From NCBI RefSeq assembly GCF_002262885.1, contig NZ_NKYF01000020.1, forward strand, positions 106,679-170,678: DNA of 64,000 nucleotides, written 5' to 3'. The notes under the pieces were generated by a model. That model worked only from the letters and a program-made list of their open reading frames with translations, searched no databases and was not told where the DNA came from. This stretch comes from Pseudonocardia sp. MH-G8. Lineage in GTDB: Bacteria; Actinomycetota; Actinomycetes; Mycobacteriales; Pseudonocardiaceae. The position numbers and the translations under genes were made by a program. This document shows positions 8,718 to 17,758 of the stretch, piece after piece (the first letter of the stretch is position 1; each line of letters starts with the position of its first letter).

Positions 8718-9689
8718 TCATGCCGGCGGCGTCCGGGGCAAGCCGGGCGGGTTGACCTGCGAGTCGGCGACCGCTTCCTCGGTGAGGTTCCACCGGCCGA
8801 GCACCTCTCCGTACCGCCCGGACTCGATCACGGCGTCCAGCGCGGCGTGGAGCGCACCGACGAGCCCGTTGTCCTTGCGGGTCATGGCGGCGATCTCGGC
8901 GGTCACGTCTCCACCACCGGAGACCGAGCCCGCGATCCTGGTCGTGCCGCTGACGGCCACGTGATAGGCGAGCGACGGGTGGGGCCCGAAGTAGGCGTCG
9001 ATCCGCCCGGAGTCCAGCGCCAGGTAGTAGTCGCCGGCGTTCTGGTAGTACAGGAACTCGACCGGCGCGAGCCCGGCAGCGCGGTTCTGCTCGTCCCAGC
9101 GCAGCAGGATCTGCTCCTGGTTGGTCCCCGAGCCCACCGAGACCCGCAACCCGGCGACGTCGGCGGGGCCGGTGATCTGCTGCACGGGCGAGTCCACCGG
9201 CACCTCGAACGAGACGGTGTCCACCCGGTAGGTGGCGAAGTCGTACTTGTCCTTGCGCTCCTCGGTGACGGTGACGTTCGAGAGCCCGGCGTCGTACTGC
9301 CCGGACTCGACCGCGAGGAACAGGTTCTCCCACGAGGTGGGCTCCAGCCGCAGCTCGAGACCGAGCACGTCGGCCACGAGCTGGGCGATGTCGGGTTCGA
9401 CGCCGATCACGGTGGTGTCGTCGTCGGCGCGGAAGGACAGCGGCGGGTTGCCCTGGCCGGTGGTGCCGACGACGAGCGTGCCGCGTTCCCGGATCTCCGC
9501 AGGCACCGTGGCCGCGATCGCGTCCACCCGCTCTGCGCGCACGCGGTCCTGCTCGGCGCTGGTGTTCACGGTCGCACCGGGCGGCGCCGCGGGGCGGGCG
9601 ATCTGGTCCGGATCGGGCCCGGAGCAGGCGACGGCGGCCAGCAGCAGCAGCGCCGCCAGCGGCCGCAGTCGGTTCACGAAGGTCGACAC
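8718..9689 (-). CDS. polar amino-acid ABC importer, solute-binding lipoprotein
   Basis: A 323-residue family-3 solute-binding protein (SBP_bac_3). It has a basic N-terminus, a hydrophobic stretch LAALLLLAAVAC and a lipid-attachment cysteine at about residue 22. The binding domain starts near RGTLVVGTTGQGNPPLSF and includes GVEPDIAQLVADVLGLEL and SWENLFLAVESGQYDAGLSN. The start is placed at the GTG at 9689, which has GGAGG six bases upstream; a GTG 33 bases earlier lacks one. It is the last gene of the GNAT-permease-ATPase-SBP operon. The cysteine-type leader at the head of the operon suggests a sulfur-containing amino acid (cystine or similar) as ligand; this is inference. Confidence 0.88.
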   Translation of the reverse strand: MSTFVNRLRPLAALLLLAAVACSGPDPDQIARPAAPPGATVNTSAEQDRVRAERVDAIAATVPAEIRERGTLVVGTTGQGNPPLSFRADDDTTVIGVEPDIAQLVADVLGLELRLEPTSWENLFLAVESGQYDAGLSNVTVTEERKDKYDFATYRVDTVSFEVPVDSPVQQITGPADVAGLRVSVGSGTNQEQILLRWDEQNRAAGLAPVEFLYYQNAGDYYLALDSGRIDAYFGPHPSLAYHVAVSGTTRIAGSVSGGGDVTAEIAAMTRKDNGLVGALHAALDAVIESGRYGEVLGRWNLTEEAVADSQVNPPGLPRTPPA

Positions 9690-9718
9690 GGTGTGCCTCC
9701 GATGCAGGGTGGGTGGGT

Positions 9719-10482
<764 letters not shown>

Positions 10483-10486
<4 letters not shown>

Positions 10487-11430
10487 GACGCCCACCCCGT
10501 CAGCGCGCGCAACGACCTGCGAAGGCGCTGGACCGGGGTCGGGGGCAGGGTCCGCAGGGCACCCCGGGCGTAGAAGCGCTCGACGTAGAACTGCGCGATG
10601 GACATGACGGTGGTCAGCGCCAGGTACCAGATCGCGGCGACCAGGAGCAGCGGGATCACGCGCCCGTTGCGCGTGTAGATCACCTGTACCTGGTAGAACA
10701 ATTCCGACAGCGCCATGATGTAGACCACCGATGTGCCCTTGACCAGGCCGATCAGTTCGTTGCCCGCCGTCGGCACGATCGTGCGCATCGCCTGTGGGAT
10801 CAGGATCCGCCGCAGCTGGCGCAGCTTCGGGATCCCCAGCGCGGCCGCCGCCTCCAGCTGGCCCTGGTCCACCGACAGGAACCCGGCGCGCACCACCTCC
10901 GCCGCATAGGCGGCCTGGTGCAGCGCGAGGCCGAGCACCGCTGCCGTCACCGGACCGATCAGGTCCATCGTCTCGAACTCGACGAACGTCGGGCCGAACG
11001 GGACACCGATCCCGATCGACCGGTAGAGCAGCGCCAGGTTGTACCAGAACAGCAGTTGCAGGATCAGCGGGACCGAGCGGAAGATCCAGATGTAGGCCCA
11101 GCTCACCGCGCGCAGGAGCGGGTTGTCCGACAGCCGCATCAGCGCGAGCAGCGTGCCGAGCACGAACCCGACCACGATGCCGAGGGCCGTGAGTTGCAGC
11201 GTCAGGGCCACCGACCGCAGGATCGACGGGGCGAAGAGGTACTCCCCCACGGTCGGCCAGTCCCACGCCGGGTTGGTCACCAGCGCGTTCACCGCCATCG
11301 CGACCAGCACGGCGACGACGACGGAGGCCACCCAGCGCCACGGGCGCCGGGCGGGCACCACGGTCAGCTCCTCGCCCGGACCCGAAGGGACCGACACCGG
11401 GGAGGGTGCGGTGGTGTCGGACGTGGTCAC
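10483..11430 (-). CDS. polar amino-acid ABC importer, permease
   Basis: A 315-residue HisM/GlnP-type permease. After a roughly 40-residue Pro/Ser-rich cytoplasmic leader come about five membrane helices; SILRSVALTLQLTALGIVVG and the ABC-coupling loop EAAAALGIPKLRQLRRILIP are clear. GTG start at 11430 overlaps the GNAT stop by four bases. A single permease gene implies a homodimeric channel. The paralogous permease at 52982-53890 shares its layout, including the VGEYLF motif before the first channel helix. Confidence 0.9.
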
Positions 11431-11912
11431 TGCCTGATCTCCTTCTCGAAGGGGTGGGGCCCGATCTGCTCGGCCGGGAGCCGCGGGTCGTAGAGCGGCG
11501 TGTAACCACTGGCGAGATAGAGACCCTTCGCCTCCGGCTGGCGCGGCCCCGTCGTGAGGTAGATGCGCCGGTAGCCGCGCACGGAGATCTCGCGCTCCAG
11601 CTCGGCCAGCACCCGCCGGGCCAGGCCCTGGCGGCGGTGGGCCGAACCGGTCCAGATGCGCTTCAGCTCGGCCGTCCGCTCGTCGAACCGCCGGAACGCG
11701 CCACCGGCCACCGGCACACCGGCGAGCAGCAGGAGCAGCAGCCCGCCATCGGGAGGGCCGAACTCCGCCGCGCCCCGCCGGGCCTCCGCCCGCAGGTCGC
11801 CCAGCGTGTGGCCGTAACGCGCCGTGTACTCGCGGTCGAGCTCGACCAGCAGCGGCTGCACGAGGGGGGCGGTGTAGGCGACCAGCCGGACATCGAGCGC
11901 CGGGGCACTCAT
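11427..11912 (-). CDS. GNAT-family N-acetyltransferase
   Basis: A 161-residue protein with the GNAT acetyl-CoA-binding motif (RIWTGSAHRRQGLARRVLAE, giving the R/Q-x-x-G-x-A/G signature) and an ASGYTPL segment near the end. Start at the ATG at 11912 with GGAGG eight bases upstream. It is the first structural gene after the leader peptide and its stop overlaps the permease start, so it is an integral part of the importer operon. It might acetylate an imported amino acid or thiol compound; the substrate is unknown. Confidence 0.85.
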   Translation of the reverse strand: MSAPALDVRLVAYTAPLVQPLLVELDREYTARYGHTLGDLRAEARRGAAEFGPPDGGLLLLLLAGVPVAGGAFRRFDERTAELKRIWTGSAHRRQGLARRVLAELEREISVRGYRRIYLTTGPRQPEAKGLYLASGYTPLYDPRLPAEQIGPHPFEKEIRQ

Positions 11913-11990
11913 CGCAGAACCTCCAGGAACGCCGCTCGCAGCAGCGCAGGGGGGGCAGGACGGACCGGCCACCTCGCAGGCGGACGGCTC

Positions 11991-12104
11991 TTACGCGGCG
12001 CTGCGACAGAGCGCGGTCTGCGTGCGGCACAGGTCGACGTGCCTGCGCCGCGTCCCGGCCGTTCGTGGCCTGGCCGGCGTCCTGGTGCGCACGAGTTCTC
12101 CCAT
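11991..12104 (-). CDS. cysteine-type regulatory leader peptide
   Basis: A 37-codon ORF (ATG at 12104 with AGGAG five bases upstream, TAA at 11991) ends in RRRHVDLCRTQTALCRSAA. This matches the pattern of short leader peptides found in front of sulfur-metabolism genes in actinobacteria, with a basic-HVDL-x-R core and C-terminal cysteines. Such peptides are thought to sense cysteine supply by ribosome stalling. It sits 78 bases upstream of the GNAT gene and on the same strand as the importer operon. The reading, start and motif are seen directly; the attenuation role is inferred from the family. Confidence 0.72.
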   Translation of the reverse strand: MGELVRTRTPARPRTAGTRRRHVDLCRTQTALCRSAA

Positions 12105-12126
12105 CACTCCTGGCGTGAGAATGCAA

Positions 12127-12155
12127 CGATAAGATGCTGTGCGACCAATCCGCAA
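12127..12155 (-). promoter_or_regulatory. candidate promoter of the leader-importer operon
   Basis: On the minus strand, TTGCGG (12155-12150) and TTATCG (12132-12127) are separated by 17 bases, a plausible -35/-10 pair 23 bases before the leader ATG. The rest of the divergent gap, up to the monooxygenase start at 12391, is less GC-rich than its surroundings and must hold the promoter for the rightward genes, but I cannot place one with confidence. Confidence 0.45.
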
Positions 12156-12390
12156 CCCCACCGAATTGACCGGACATATTCCACGGAAATGGCCGCCAGA
12201 ACGGCATCGACACCCTGCCGTGACGCAGACCACGCCGCCTTGTGAGGACGCCGCGACCTGCATACCGTTGCCCCGGTAGTCGATGCCACGACAACTGGTC
12301 GACGTTTCGTCAAACTTGCGCAGATGCCCAGCGCACGCCGTCAGGATTGAATGCTGCAATCCTGCTCGAGCTTCGACGGAAAGGCACTCC

Positions 12391-13608
12391 ATGTTCTCGG
12401 AACTGCACCTCGCGGTCGCACTCGACGGGGCGGGATGGCACCCCGCTGCGTGGCGGGAACCCACCGCACGGCCCCGCGAGCTGTTCTCCCCGCGCTACTG
12501 GGCCGATCTGGTCGCCACGGCCGAGCGCGGGCTGCTCGACCTCGTCACGATCGACGACTCGCTCGCCCTGCAGACGCATCGGTCGTGGGCTCCCGACGAG
12601 CGCGTCGACGAGGTGCGCGGGCGGCTCGACGCGCTGCTCGTCACCTCCTTCGTCGCGCCGCTGACCACTCGCATCGGCCTCGTCCCCACCGTCACGACCA
12701 CCCACACCGAGCCGTTCCACGTCGCGAAGGCGCTCGCCACGCTCGACCACACCTCGCTCGGCCGCGCCGGCTGGCAGGTGCGGGTGTCCGCCCGGCCGGC
12801 CGAAGCGGCCCATTTCGGTCGCCGTGACCTGCCGCAGTACGACCCCTCCGACCTCGGCGACGGAATGCCGCCCGCGCTGTCCGACCTGTTCGCCGAGGCA
12901 GGCGACGTGATCGAGGTCGTGCGCCGGCTCTGGGACTCCTGGGAGGACGACGCCGAGATCCGCGACGTCGCCACCCGCCGGTTCGTCGACCGGGCGAAGG
13001 TGCACCACATCGACTTCGCGGGCCGGTTCTTCTCCGTGCGCGGGCCGTCGATCACCCCGCGCCCCCCGCAGGGTCAGCCGGTGGTCGGGCTGCTGGCGCA
13101 CCGCCGCGAACCCTACGACCTGGCGGCGCGGGGCGCCGACCTGGTCTTCGTCACCCCGACACCGGCACACGGTGCGGAAGCCGTGCTCGCCGACGTGGCG
13201 CGCGCCGCCACCGGCGCCGGCCGCACCGGCGAGCCGCTGCACGTCTACGCCGACGTCGTGGTCGCGCTCGACGGCCCTGGTGAACCGGGCGCGGCCCGGC
13301 TGCGCCGCCTCGACGACGCCGCGGGCGAGCCCTACACGTCGGACACCACCGTGTTCGCCGGCTCCGCCCCGGAGCTGGCCGACCTCCTGGCGTCCTGGCA
13401 CGGACTGGGCTACCGCGGCGCACGCCTACGACCCGCCACGCTCCCCGACGACCTCGACCGGATCGTCGAGGACCTCGTGCCCGAGCTGCGACGACGCGGC
13501 CTGTTCCGCACGGCCTACCCGGAGGACTCCTCCCTGCGCGGGCTGCTGGGCCTGCCGATCACCGTCCCCAACCGCTACGCCGCCGGCGTCGGAGAGGCGA
13601 CCGCATGA
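12391..13608 (+). CDS. luciferase-like flavin-dependent monooxygenase
   Basis: A 405-residue bacterial-luciferase-fold protein of the FMN-dependent class that includes NtaA, SnaA and sulfonate/sulfone monooxygenases. Visible blocks are LVTIDDSLALQ near residue 50, RIGLVPTVTTTHTEPFHVAK near residue 95, and GRFFSVRGP with PRPPQGQPVVG near residue 210. Start at the ATG at 12391, preceded by a GGAAAGG ribosome site. It overlaps the next monooxygenase gene by four bases and is divergent from the leader-importer operon. Such enzymes release sulfite or cleave C-S or C-N bonds; use for organosulfur scavenging is inferred from the leader peptide opposite. Confidence 0.82.
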   Translation: MFSELHLAVALDGAGWHPAAWREPTARPRELFSPRYWADLVATAERGLLDLVTIDDSLALQTHRSWAPDERVDEVRGRLDALLVTSFVAPLTTRIGLVPTVTTTHTEPFHVAKALATLDHTSLGRAGWQVRVSARPAEAAHFGRRDLPQYDPSDLGDGMPPALSDLFAEAGDVIEVVRRLWDSWEDDAEIRDVATRRFVDRAKVHHIDFAGRFFSVRGPSITPRPPQGQPVVGLLAHRREPYDLAARGADLVFVTPTPAHGAEAVLADVARAATGAGRTGEPLHVYADVVVALDGPGEPGAARLRRLDDAAGEPYTSDTTVFAGSAPELADLLASWHGLGYRGARLRPATLPDDLDRIVEDLVPELRRRGLFRTAYPEDSSLRGLLGLPITVPNRYAAGVGEATA

Positions 13609-14963
13609 GTCCCCGCAAGCAGATCATCCTCGGCGCCTACCTCGGCGGGGTGAACCACCACACGGCCTGGTGGCGCCCGGACGCCGGCAGCCAGATCGAC
13701 TTCTCCACCTTCGCGCACACCGCGCGCACCGCCGAGCGGGGCAAGTTCGACTTCTTCTTCCTCGCCGAGGGACTCGCTCTGCGCGAACGTGCCGGGCAGA
13801 TCTTCGACCAGGACATCGTCGGGCGACCCGACACCCTGCCGGTACTCACCTCGCTCGCGGCCGTCACCACCCACCTCGGGCTCGCCGGCACGATCAACGC
13901 CACCTTCAACGAGCCCTACGAGCTGGCCCGCCAGCTCGCGACCCTCGACCACCTCTCCGGCGGCCGCGCCGCCTGGAACGTCGTCACCTCGTTCGACGCG
14001 TTCACCGGGCAGAACTTCCGCCGGGGCGGATTCCTCGACCGCGCGCAGCGCTACGAGCGCGCCGCGGAGATGATCGAGGCCTTGCGCACCCTGTGGGCCT
14101 CGTGGGACGACGCCGACCTCGTCGCCGACGCGACCGCCGGCCGGTTCCTGGGCCGCCGCGACGCCGGCGCGTTCGCGATCAGCGGCAGCCAGTTCGACAT
14201 CCGCGGCCGGTTCACCGTGCCCCGCAGCCCCCAGGGCCGCCCGGTCATCCTGCAGGCGGGTGTCTCCCCCGAAGGCCGCGACTTCGCCGCGACGCACTCC
14301 GACGCGATCTTCTCGCCGTACGGGAGGATGCCCGAGGCCGCCGAGTTCTATCGCGACGTCAAGGCCCGGGCCGCGCGGTTCGGGCGCGCCCCGGAAGCGG
14401 TGAAGATCCTGCCGTCGGCGAGCTTCGTGCTCGGCGACACCGAGGCCGAGGCGCGTGAGCGGTACGAGCACCTGCGGCGCGAGCAGATCACCGGGAAGAC
14501 CGCGCAGATCCTGCTGGAGCAGGTCTGGAACCGGGACCTGTCGGCCTACGACCCGGACGGTCCGCTCCCCGACGTCGAACCCGACCCCGACGCCCCGCCG
14601 ATCATCCAGGGCCGCGCTCTCGTCCACCAGGACCGCGTTGCCACGGTGACCCGGTGGCGCGAGATCGCCGAGTCGAAGAAGCTCAGCCTGCGCGAGCTCG
14701 TGATCGACCAGTTCGAGCGCGGCCCGTTCGTCGGCACGCCCACGCAGGTGGCACAGCAAATTGACGACTTCGTCCAGAACGACGGCTCCGATGGGCTGAT
14801 CATCGGCTCACACCTGGTGCCGTGGGGCCTCGACGAGTTCGTCGACCGGGTCGTCCCGCTCCTGCAGGAGCGCGGCTCGCTGCGCGCCGAGTACACGGGC
14901 ACGACCCTGCGCGACAACCTCGGCCTCCCGGCACTGCCACGCGCATCCGGGCGACCGGCCTGA
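13605..14963 (+). CDS. NtaA/SnaA/DszA-family flavin monooxygenase
   Basis: A 452-residue protein that fits the NtaA/SnaA/DszA family closely: FDFFFLAEGLALRERAGQ near residue 50, NEPYELARQLATLDHLSGGR and AAWNVVTSFD near residue 105, the RRGG...ERYERA-type block near residue 150, and FTVPRSPQGRPVILQAG near residue 210. It uses reduced FMN supplied by a separate reductase, which is not in this window. ATG at 13605 overlaps the preceding stop (ATGA), so the two monooxygenases are co-translated. The pair may act on two related substrates or in sequence. Confidence 0.88.
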   Translation: MSPRKQIILGAYLGGVNHHTAWWRPDAGSQIDFSTFAHTARTAERGKFDFFFLAEGLALRERAGQIFDQDIVGRPDTLPVLTSLAAVTTHLGLAGTINATFNEPYELARQLATLDHLSGGRAAWNVVTSFDAFTGQNFRRGGFLDRAQRYERAAEMIEALRTLWASWDDADLVADATAGRFLGRRDAGAFAISGSQFDIRGRFTVPRSPQGRPVILQAGVSPEGRDFAATHSDAIFSPYGRMPEAAEFYRDVKARAARFGRAPEAVKILPSASFVLGDTEAEARERYEHLRREQITGKTAQILLEQVWNRDLSAYDPDGPLPDVEPDPDAPPIIQGRALVHQDRVATVTRWREIAESKKLSLRELVIDQFERGPFVGTPTQVAQQIDDFVQNDGSDGLIIGSHLVPWGLDEFVDRVVPLLQERGSLRAEYTGTTLRDNLGLPALPRASGRPA

Positions 14964-14974
14964 CCCACCGGCGT

Positions 14975-16441
14975 TCAACCGACGTCGGCGCCCTGCTCCG
15001 TGGCGAGGGCCGTGAAGGTGGCGTGCAACGCCTCTTGCAGCCCGCGGTGCGTGGGGTGCAGCCGGGCGTGGTGGCGGGCCGCCGACGGGTCGGGCACGAC
15101 CACCTCGTCGGCCCGGATGCGCTCGACCAGCGGCGCGACCTCGGGCCCGCCGACCGCCCGGGCCGCAGCCCGGTGCGCGCCGACCAGGCCCGCGACGTCC
15201 CCCGATACCGGCGCGACCCGCATGTCGAGCACGTCCGCGAGCACCTGGCGCCACAGCGCGGAGCGCGCGCCCCCGCCCGCCACGGGCAGCACCTCGTTCC
15301 GCGGGGCCCCGAGCACGTCGAGGACGGCGCGCAGCGAGTGCGCCACTCCCTCCAGCGCCGCGCGGTAGAGCACGACCCCGTCGGTGCCGGGGTCCGCGCC
15401 CACGACGGCGGCCCGCGCGTGCGGGGCGCGCACCGGAGACCGCTCCCCGGCGAGGCTGGGCAGGACCAGCACCCGCGTCGGCCCCACTGAGGCGGCCGCA
15501 GATGCCGCCGCATCGTGGTCGAGGCCGGGCAGGAAGGTGCGCAGCGCCCAGTCGGCCGCCGCACCGACGCTCAGCAGCGGACCGATCCGCAGCCACTCCC
15601 CGCCGGCGAGGGCCAGCAGGTGCAACGCCGGATCCGGGACACCGTCACCCGCCTCCTCGCGGTGCGCGACCCACCCGCTCGTGCCGAGGTAGGCGTACGC
15701 GCGCCCGGAGGCACCGGCCACCCCCTCCGTCGTCGTCGCCGCGTCCCCCGCCGCGGCCACCAGCAGCGTCCCTGCCGGCAGCCCGAGATCGGCGGCTGCC
15801 GCGGCGGACAGCTCGCCGACGACGCCCTCACCGAGATCCGGGAGCTGTCCCGGCTCCAACCCCGCATGCGCGAGCGCCGGCTCCCACCAGGCGCGGGCGG
15901 CGGCGTCGAACAAGCCGGTGGTGGACGCGGTGGTGACGTCCGCGACCGCCCGGCCACCGGCCCGGTGCAGCAGCCAGCCCGCAGGCCCGAGCGTGAGCTG
16001 CGCGCCGCGCACCACCTCCGGCTCGCGCGCCGCGAGCCACCGGAGCTTCCCGACCAGCCAGGACGCGTCGGGAAGGTTGCCGCTCGCGGCGGCCCAGCCG
16101 GTGCCCAGCGCCTCCTCGGCGTCGCGGTGCTCGGCCACCGCGCGCAGATCGGAGTAGAGCAGGGCGGCGCGACGCGGGATGCCCCCATCGCTCAGCACGA
16201 CGTCCTGCATCTGCCCGGTGGCCACCAGCACGCCGACCTCGTCACGTCGGGGGCAGGCCGCCAGCGCGCGGCAGGCACCCTCCCACCAGTCCAGCGGCGA
16301 CTGCTCGGCCCACGCCGGCCGCCGGTGCACCGTCGGATACGCGACGTAGCCGGTGCCGAGTACCTCACCCCCAGGCGTGCACGTCGCGGCCTTGACGCCG
16401 CTCGTGCCCAGGTCCAGCGCCGCGACCAGCTCGCCCGCCAC
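14975..16441 (-). CDS. FGGY-family carbohydrate kinase
   Basis: A 488-residue sugar kinase. The N-terminus ALDLGTSGVKAATCTPGGEV is the phosphate-1 motif, AEQSPLDWWEGACRAL follows as in xylulokinases, and the C-terminal domain has VAGGGARSALWRQVLADVLD, the FGGY signature 2 and adenosine-binding region. Start is a GTG at 16441. It follows the MerR gene by 9 bases on the same strand and converges with the monooxygenase operon. It would phosphorylate a sugar or polyol; which one is not evident, and no isomerase or epimerase lies next to it. Confidence 0.87.
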   Translation of the reverse strand: MAGELVAALDLGTSGVKAATCTPGGEVLGTGYVAYPTVHRRPAWAEQSPLDWWEGACRALAACPRRDEVGVLVATGQMQDVVLSDGGIPRRAALLYSDLRAVAEHRDAEEALGTGWAAASGNLPDASWLVGKLRWLAAREPEVVRGAQLTLGPAGWLLHRAGGRAVADVTTASTTGLFDAAARAWWEPALAHAGLEPGQLPDLGEGVVGELSAAAAADLGLPAGTLLVAAAGDAATTTEGVAGASGRAYAYLGTSGWVAHREEAGDGVPDPALHLLALAGGEWLRIGPLLSVGAAADWALRTFLPGLDHDAAASAAASVGPTRVLVLPSLAGERSPVRAPHARAAVVGADPGTDGVVLYRAALEGVAHSLRAVLDVLGAPRNEVLPVAGGGARSALWRQVLADVLDMRVAPVSGDVAGLVGAHRAAARAVGGPEVAPLVERIRADEVVVPDPSAARHHARLHPTHRGLQEALHATFTALATEQGADVG

Positions 16442-16450
16442 GTCGAGCCC

Positions 16451-16810
16451 CTATCCGTGGGAGGCGGTGGCGATGACGTCGTCCAGCACCTCTCGCGAGC
16501 GCGCCAGGTCCGCCATCATCCGGTCGATCCGCGCGCGCTCCGCGGCCAGCATCGCCACCAACCGTGGGCTGGCATCGGCGGCAGGCCCACCGTCGTCATC
16601 ACGCATGCAGGGCAGCACCTGCGCGATCAGGGCGGTGCCCAGCCCTGCTGCCAGCAGCTCCTGTATGCGGATGACGCGCGCCACCGCCGCCTCGGCGTAG
16701 ACCCGGTGCCCGCCCGCCGTGCGCTCGGACACCAGCAGCCCCTGCTCCTCGTAGTAGCGCAGCGACCGCTCGCTCACCGCCGTCCGGCGCGCCAGTTCAC
16801 CGATCTTCAC
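16451..16810 (-). CDS. MerR-family transcriptional regulator
   Basis: A 119-residue regulator with an N-terminal winged-helix domain (KIGELARRTAVSERSLRYYE, then GHRVYAEAAVARVIRIQELL) and a C-terminal coiled-coil dimerisation helix. The single Cys in QVLPCMRDDD does not form a metal-site pattern, so it is probably of the small-molecule-sensing rather than metal type. GTG start at 16810. It is transcribed with the FGGY kinase and divergently from the deacetylase gene; the spacing of the shared promoter region fits MerR control. Confidence 0.88.
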   Translation of the reverse strand: MKIGELARRTAVSERSLRYYEEQGLLVSERTAGGHRVYAEAAVARVIRIQELLAAGLGTALIAQVLPCMRDDDGGPAADASPRLVAMLAAERARIDRMMADLARSREVLDDVIATASHG

Positions 16811-16829
16811 CGCCACCCCCGCTCCGGAC

Positions 16830-16861
16830 TTGTATCTCACACCGGTGTCACGTCGTACCTT
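16830..16861 (+). promoter_or_regulatory. candidate MerR-type promoter and operator
   Basis: TTGTAT (16830-16835) and TACCTT (16856-16861) are 20 bases apart, longer than a normal spacer, and the spacer contains a perfect ten-base palindrome ACACCGGTGT (16839-16848) near its middle. An over-long spacer with a central palindrome is the usual architecture of MerR-activated promoters. The deacetylase GTG begins seven bases after the -10, so the transcript may be leaderless. Inferred from sequence layout. Confidence 0.5.
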
Positions 16862-16867
16862 CTCACT

Positions 16868-17728
16868 GTGACCGAGGAACAGTCGCTCCCTTACGAGCAT
16901 TCGTCGATCGTCTCCCGCCCGCCGCTGACCTTCCCCGGAGGGGCGCGGTTGGCCGTCTACGTGGGGCTCAACATCGAGCGCTTCCGTCCCGACCTCCCCG
17001 TCGACCCCTCCGGGGGGCCCGTGCCCGACCCGTTGGCGTACGGCTGGCGCGACTACGGCAGCCGCGTGGGCATCTGGCGCCTGATGGACGTCTTCGACGA
17101 CCTCGGCATCCCCGTCTCGGGCATCATCAACTCCGATGCCGCCCGCGCCTACCCCGAGATCGTCGAGGCGGGCGTGGAGCGGCAGTGGGCCTGGGTGGCG
17201 CACGGGCAGACGAACTCGACGTACCTCTCGGGCATGTCCCCCGACGAGGAACAGGAGCACCTGGCGCAGATGTGCGCCGTGTACGACGCCACGCTGCCGG
17301 CACGCCCGACGGGCTGGCTGGGCCCCGGCCTCACCGAGACGCACGCGACGCCCCGGCTGCTCGCCGACGCCGGCTTCACCTACCTCCTCGACTGGTGCTG
17401 CGACGACCAGCCCTTCCCGCTGACCGTGCCCGGCATGCAGTCGGTCCCCTACTCGCTCGAGGTCAACGACTTCGTGATGTTCATGCGCGGGCCCGGCCTC
17501 ACCGGTGCCGACTACGAGCAGATGGCGCTCGACCAGTTCGAGCAGCTGCTCGCCGACTCCGCCCGGACCGGACGGGTCATGGCGCTGCCGCTGCACACGT
17601 TCATCATGGGCCAGCCGCTCCGCACGAAGTACCTCGCGCGCGTGCTGCGGGCCATCGTCGGCACGCCGGAGGTGTGGTTCTGCACGAGCGACGAGCTCGC
17701 CGCGCACTGCGCCGCGCCGCAAGGATGA
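16868..17728 (+). CDS. polysaccharide-deacetylase-fold hydrolase, PuuE/allantoinase-like
   Basis: A 286-residue NodB-fold protein. DYGSRVGIWRLMDVFDDLGI near residue 55, VAHGQTNSTYLSG near residue 115 and the late block LHTFIMGQPLRTKYLARVL near residue 240 match the PuuE-type subgroup that contains metal-independent allantoinase and related cyclic-amide hydrolases, rather than chitin deacetylases. No signal peptide, so cytoplasmic. The GTG at 16868 is the first codon that gives the family N-terminus. Divergent from the MerR-kinase pair. The substrate is probably a cyclic or linear amide; this is inference. Confidence 0.82.
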   Translation: MTEEQSLPYEHSSIVSRPPLTFPGGARLAVYVGLNIERFRPDLPVDPSGGPVPDPLAYGWRDYGSRVGIWRLMDVFDDLGIPVSGIINSDAARAYPEIVEAGVERQWAWVAHGQTNSTYLSGMSPDEEQEHLAQMCAVYDATLPARPTGWLGPGLTETHATPRLLADAGFTYLLDWCCDDQPFPLTVPGMQSVPYSLEVNDFVMFMRGPGLTGADYEQMALDQFEQLLADSARTGRVMALPLHTFIMGQPLRTKYLARVLRAIVGTPEVWFCTSDELAAHCAAPQG

Positions 17729-17758
17729 GCAGCGCACCGTAAGTGGATGGGCGCCGGG

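Noticed and set aside
12283..12390. A second leader peptide on the plus strand (starting MPRQLVDVSSNLRRC) before the monooxygenase genes
   Set aside because: It only loosely resembles the cysteine-leader pattern, has no stop before the monooxygenase and no ribosome site of its own.
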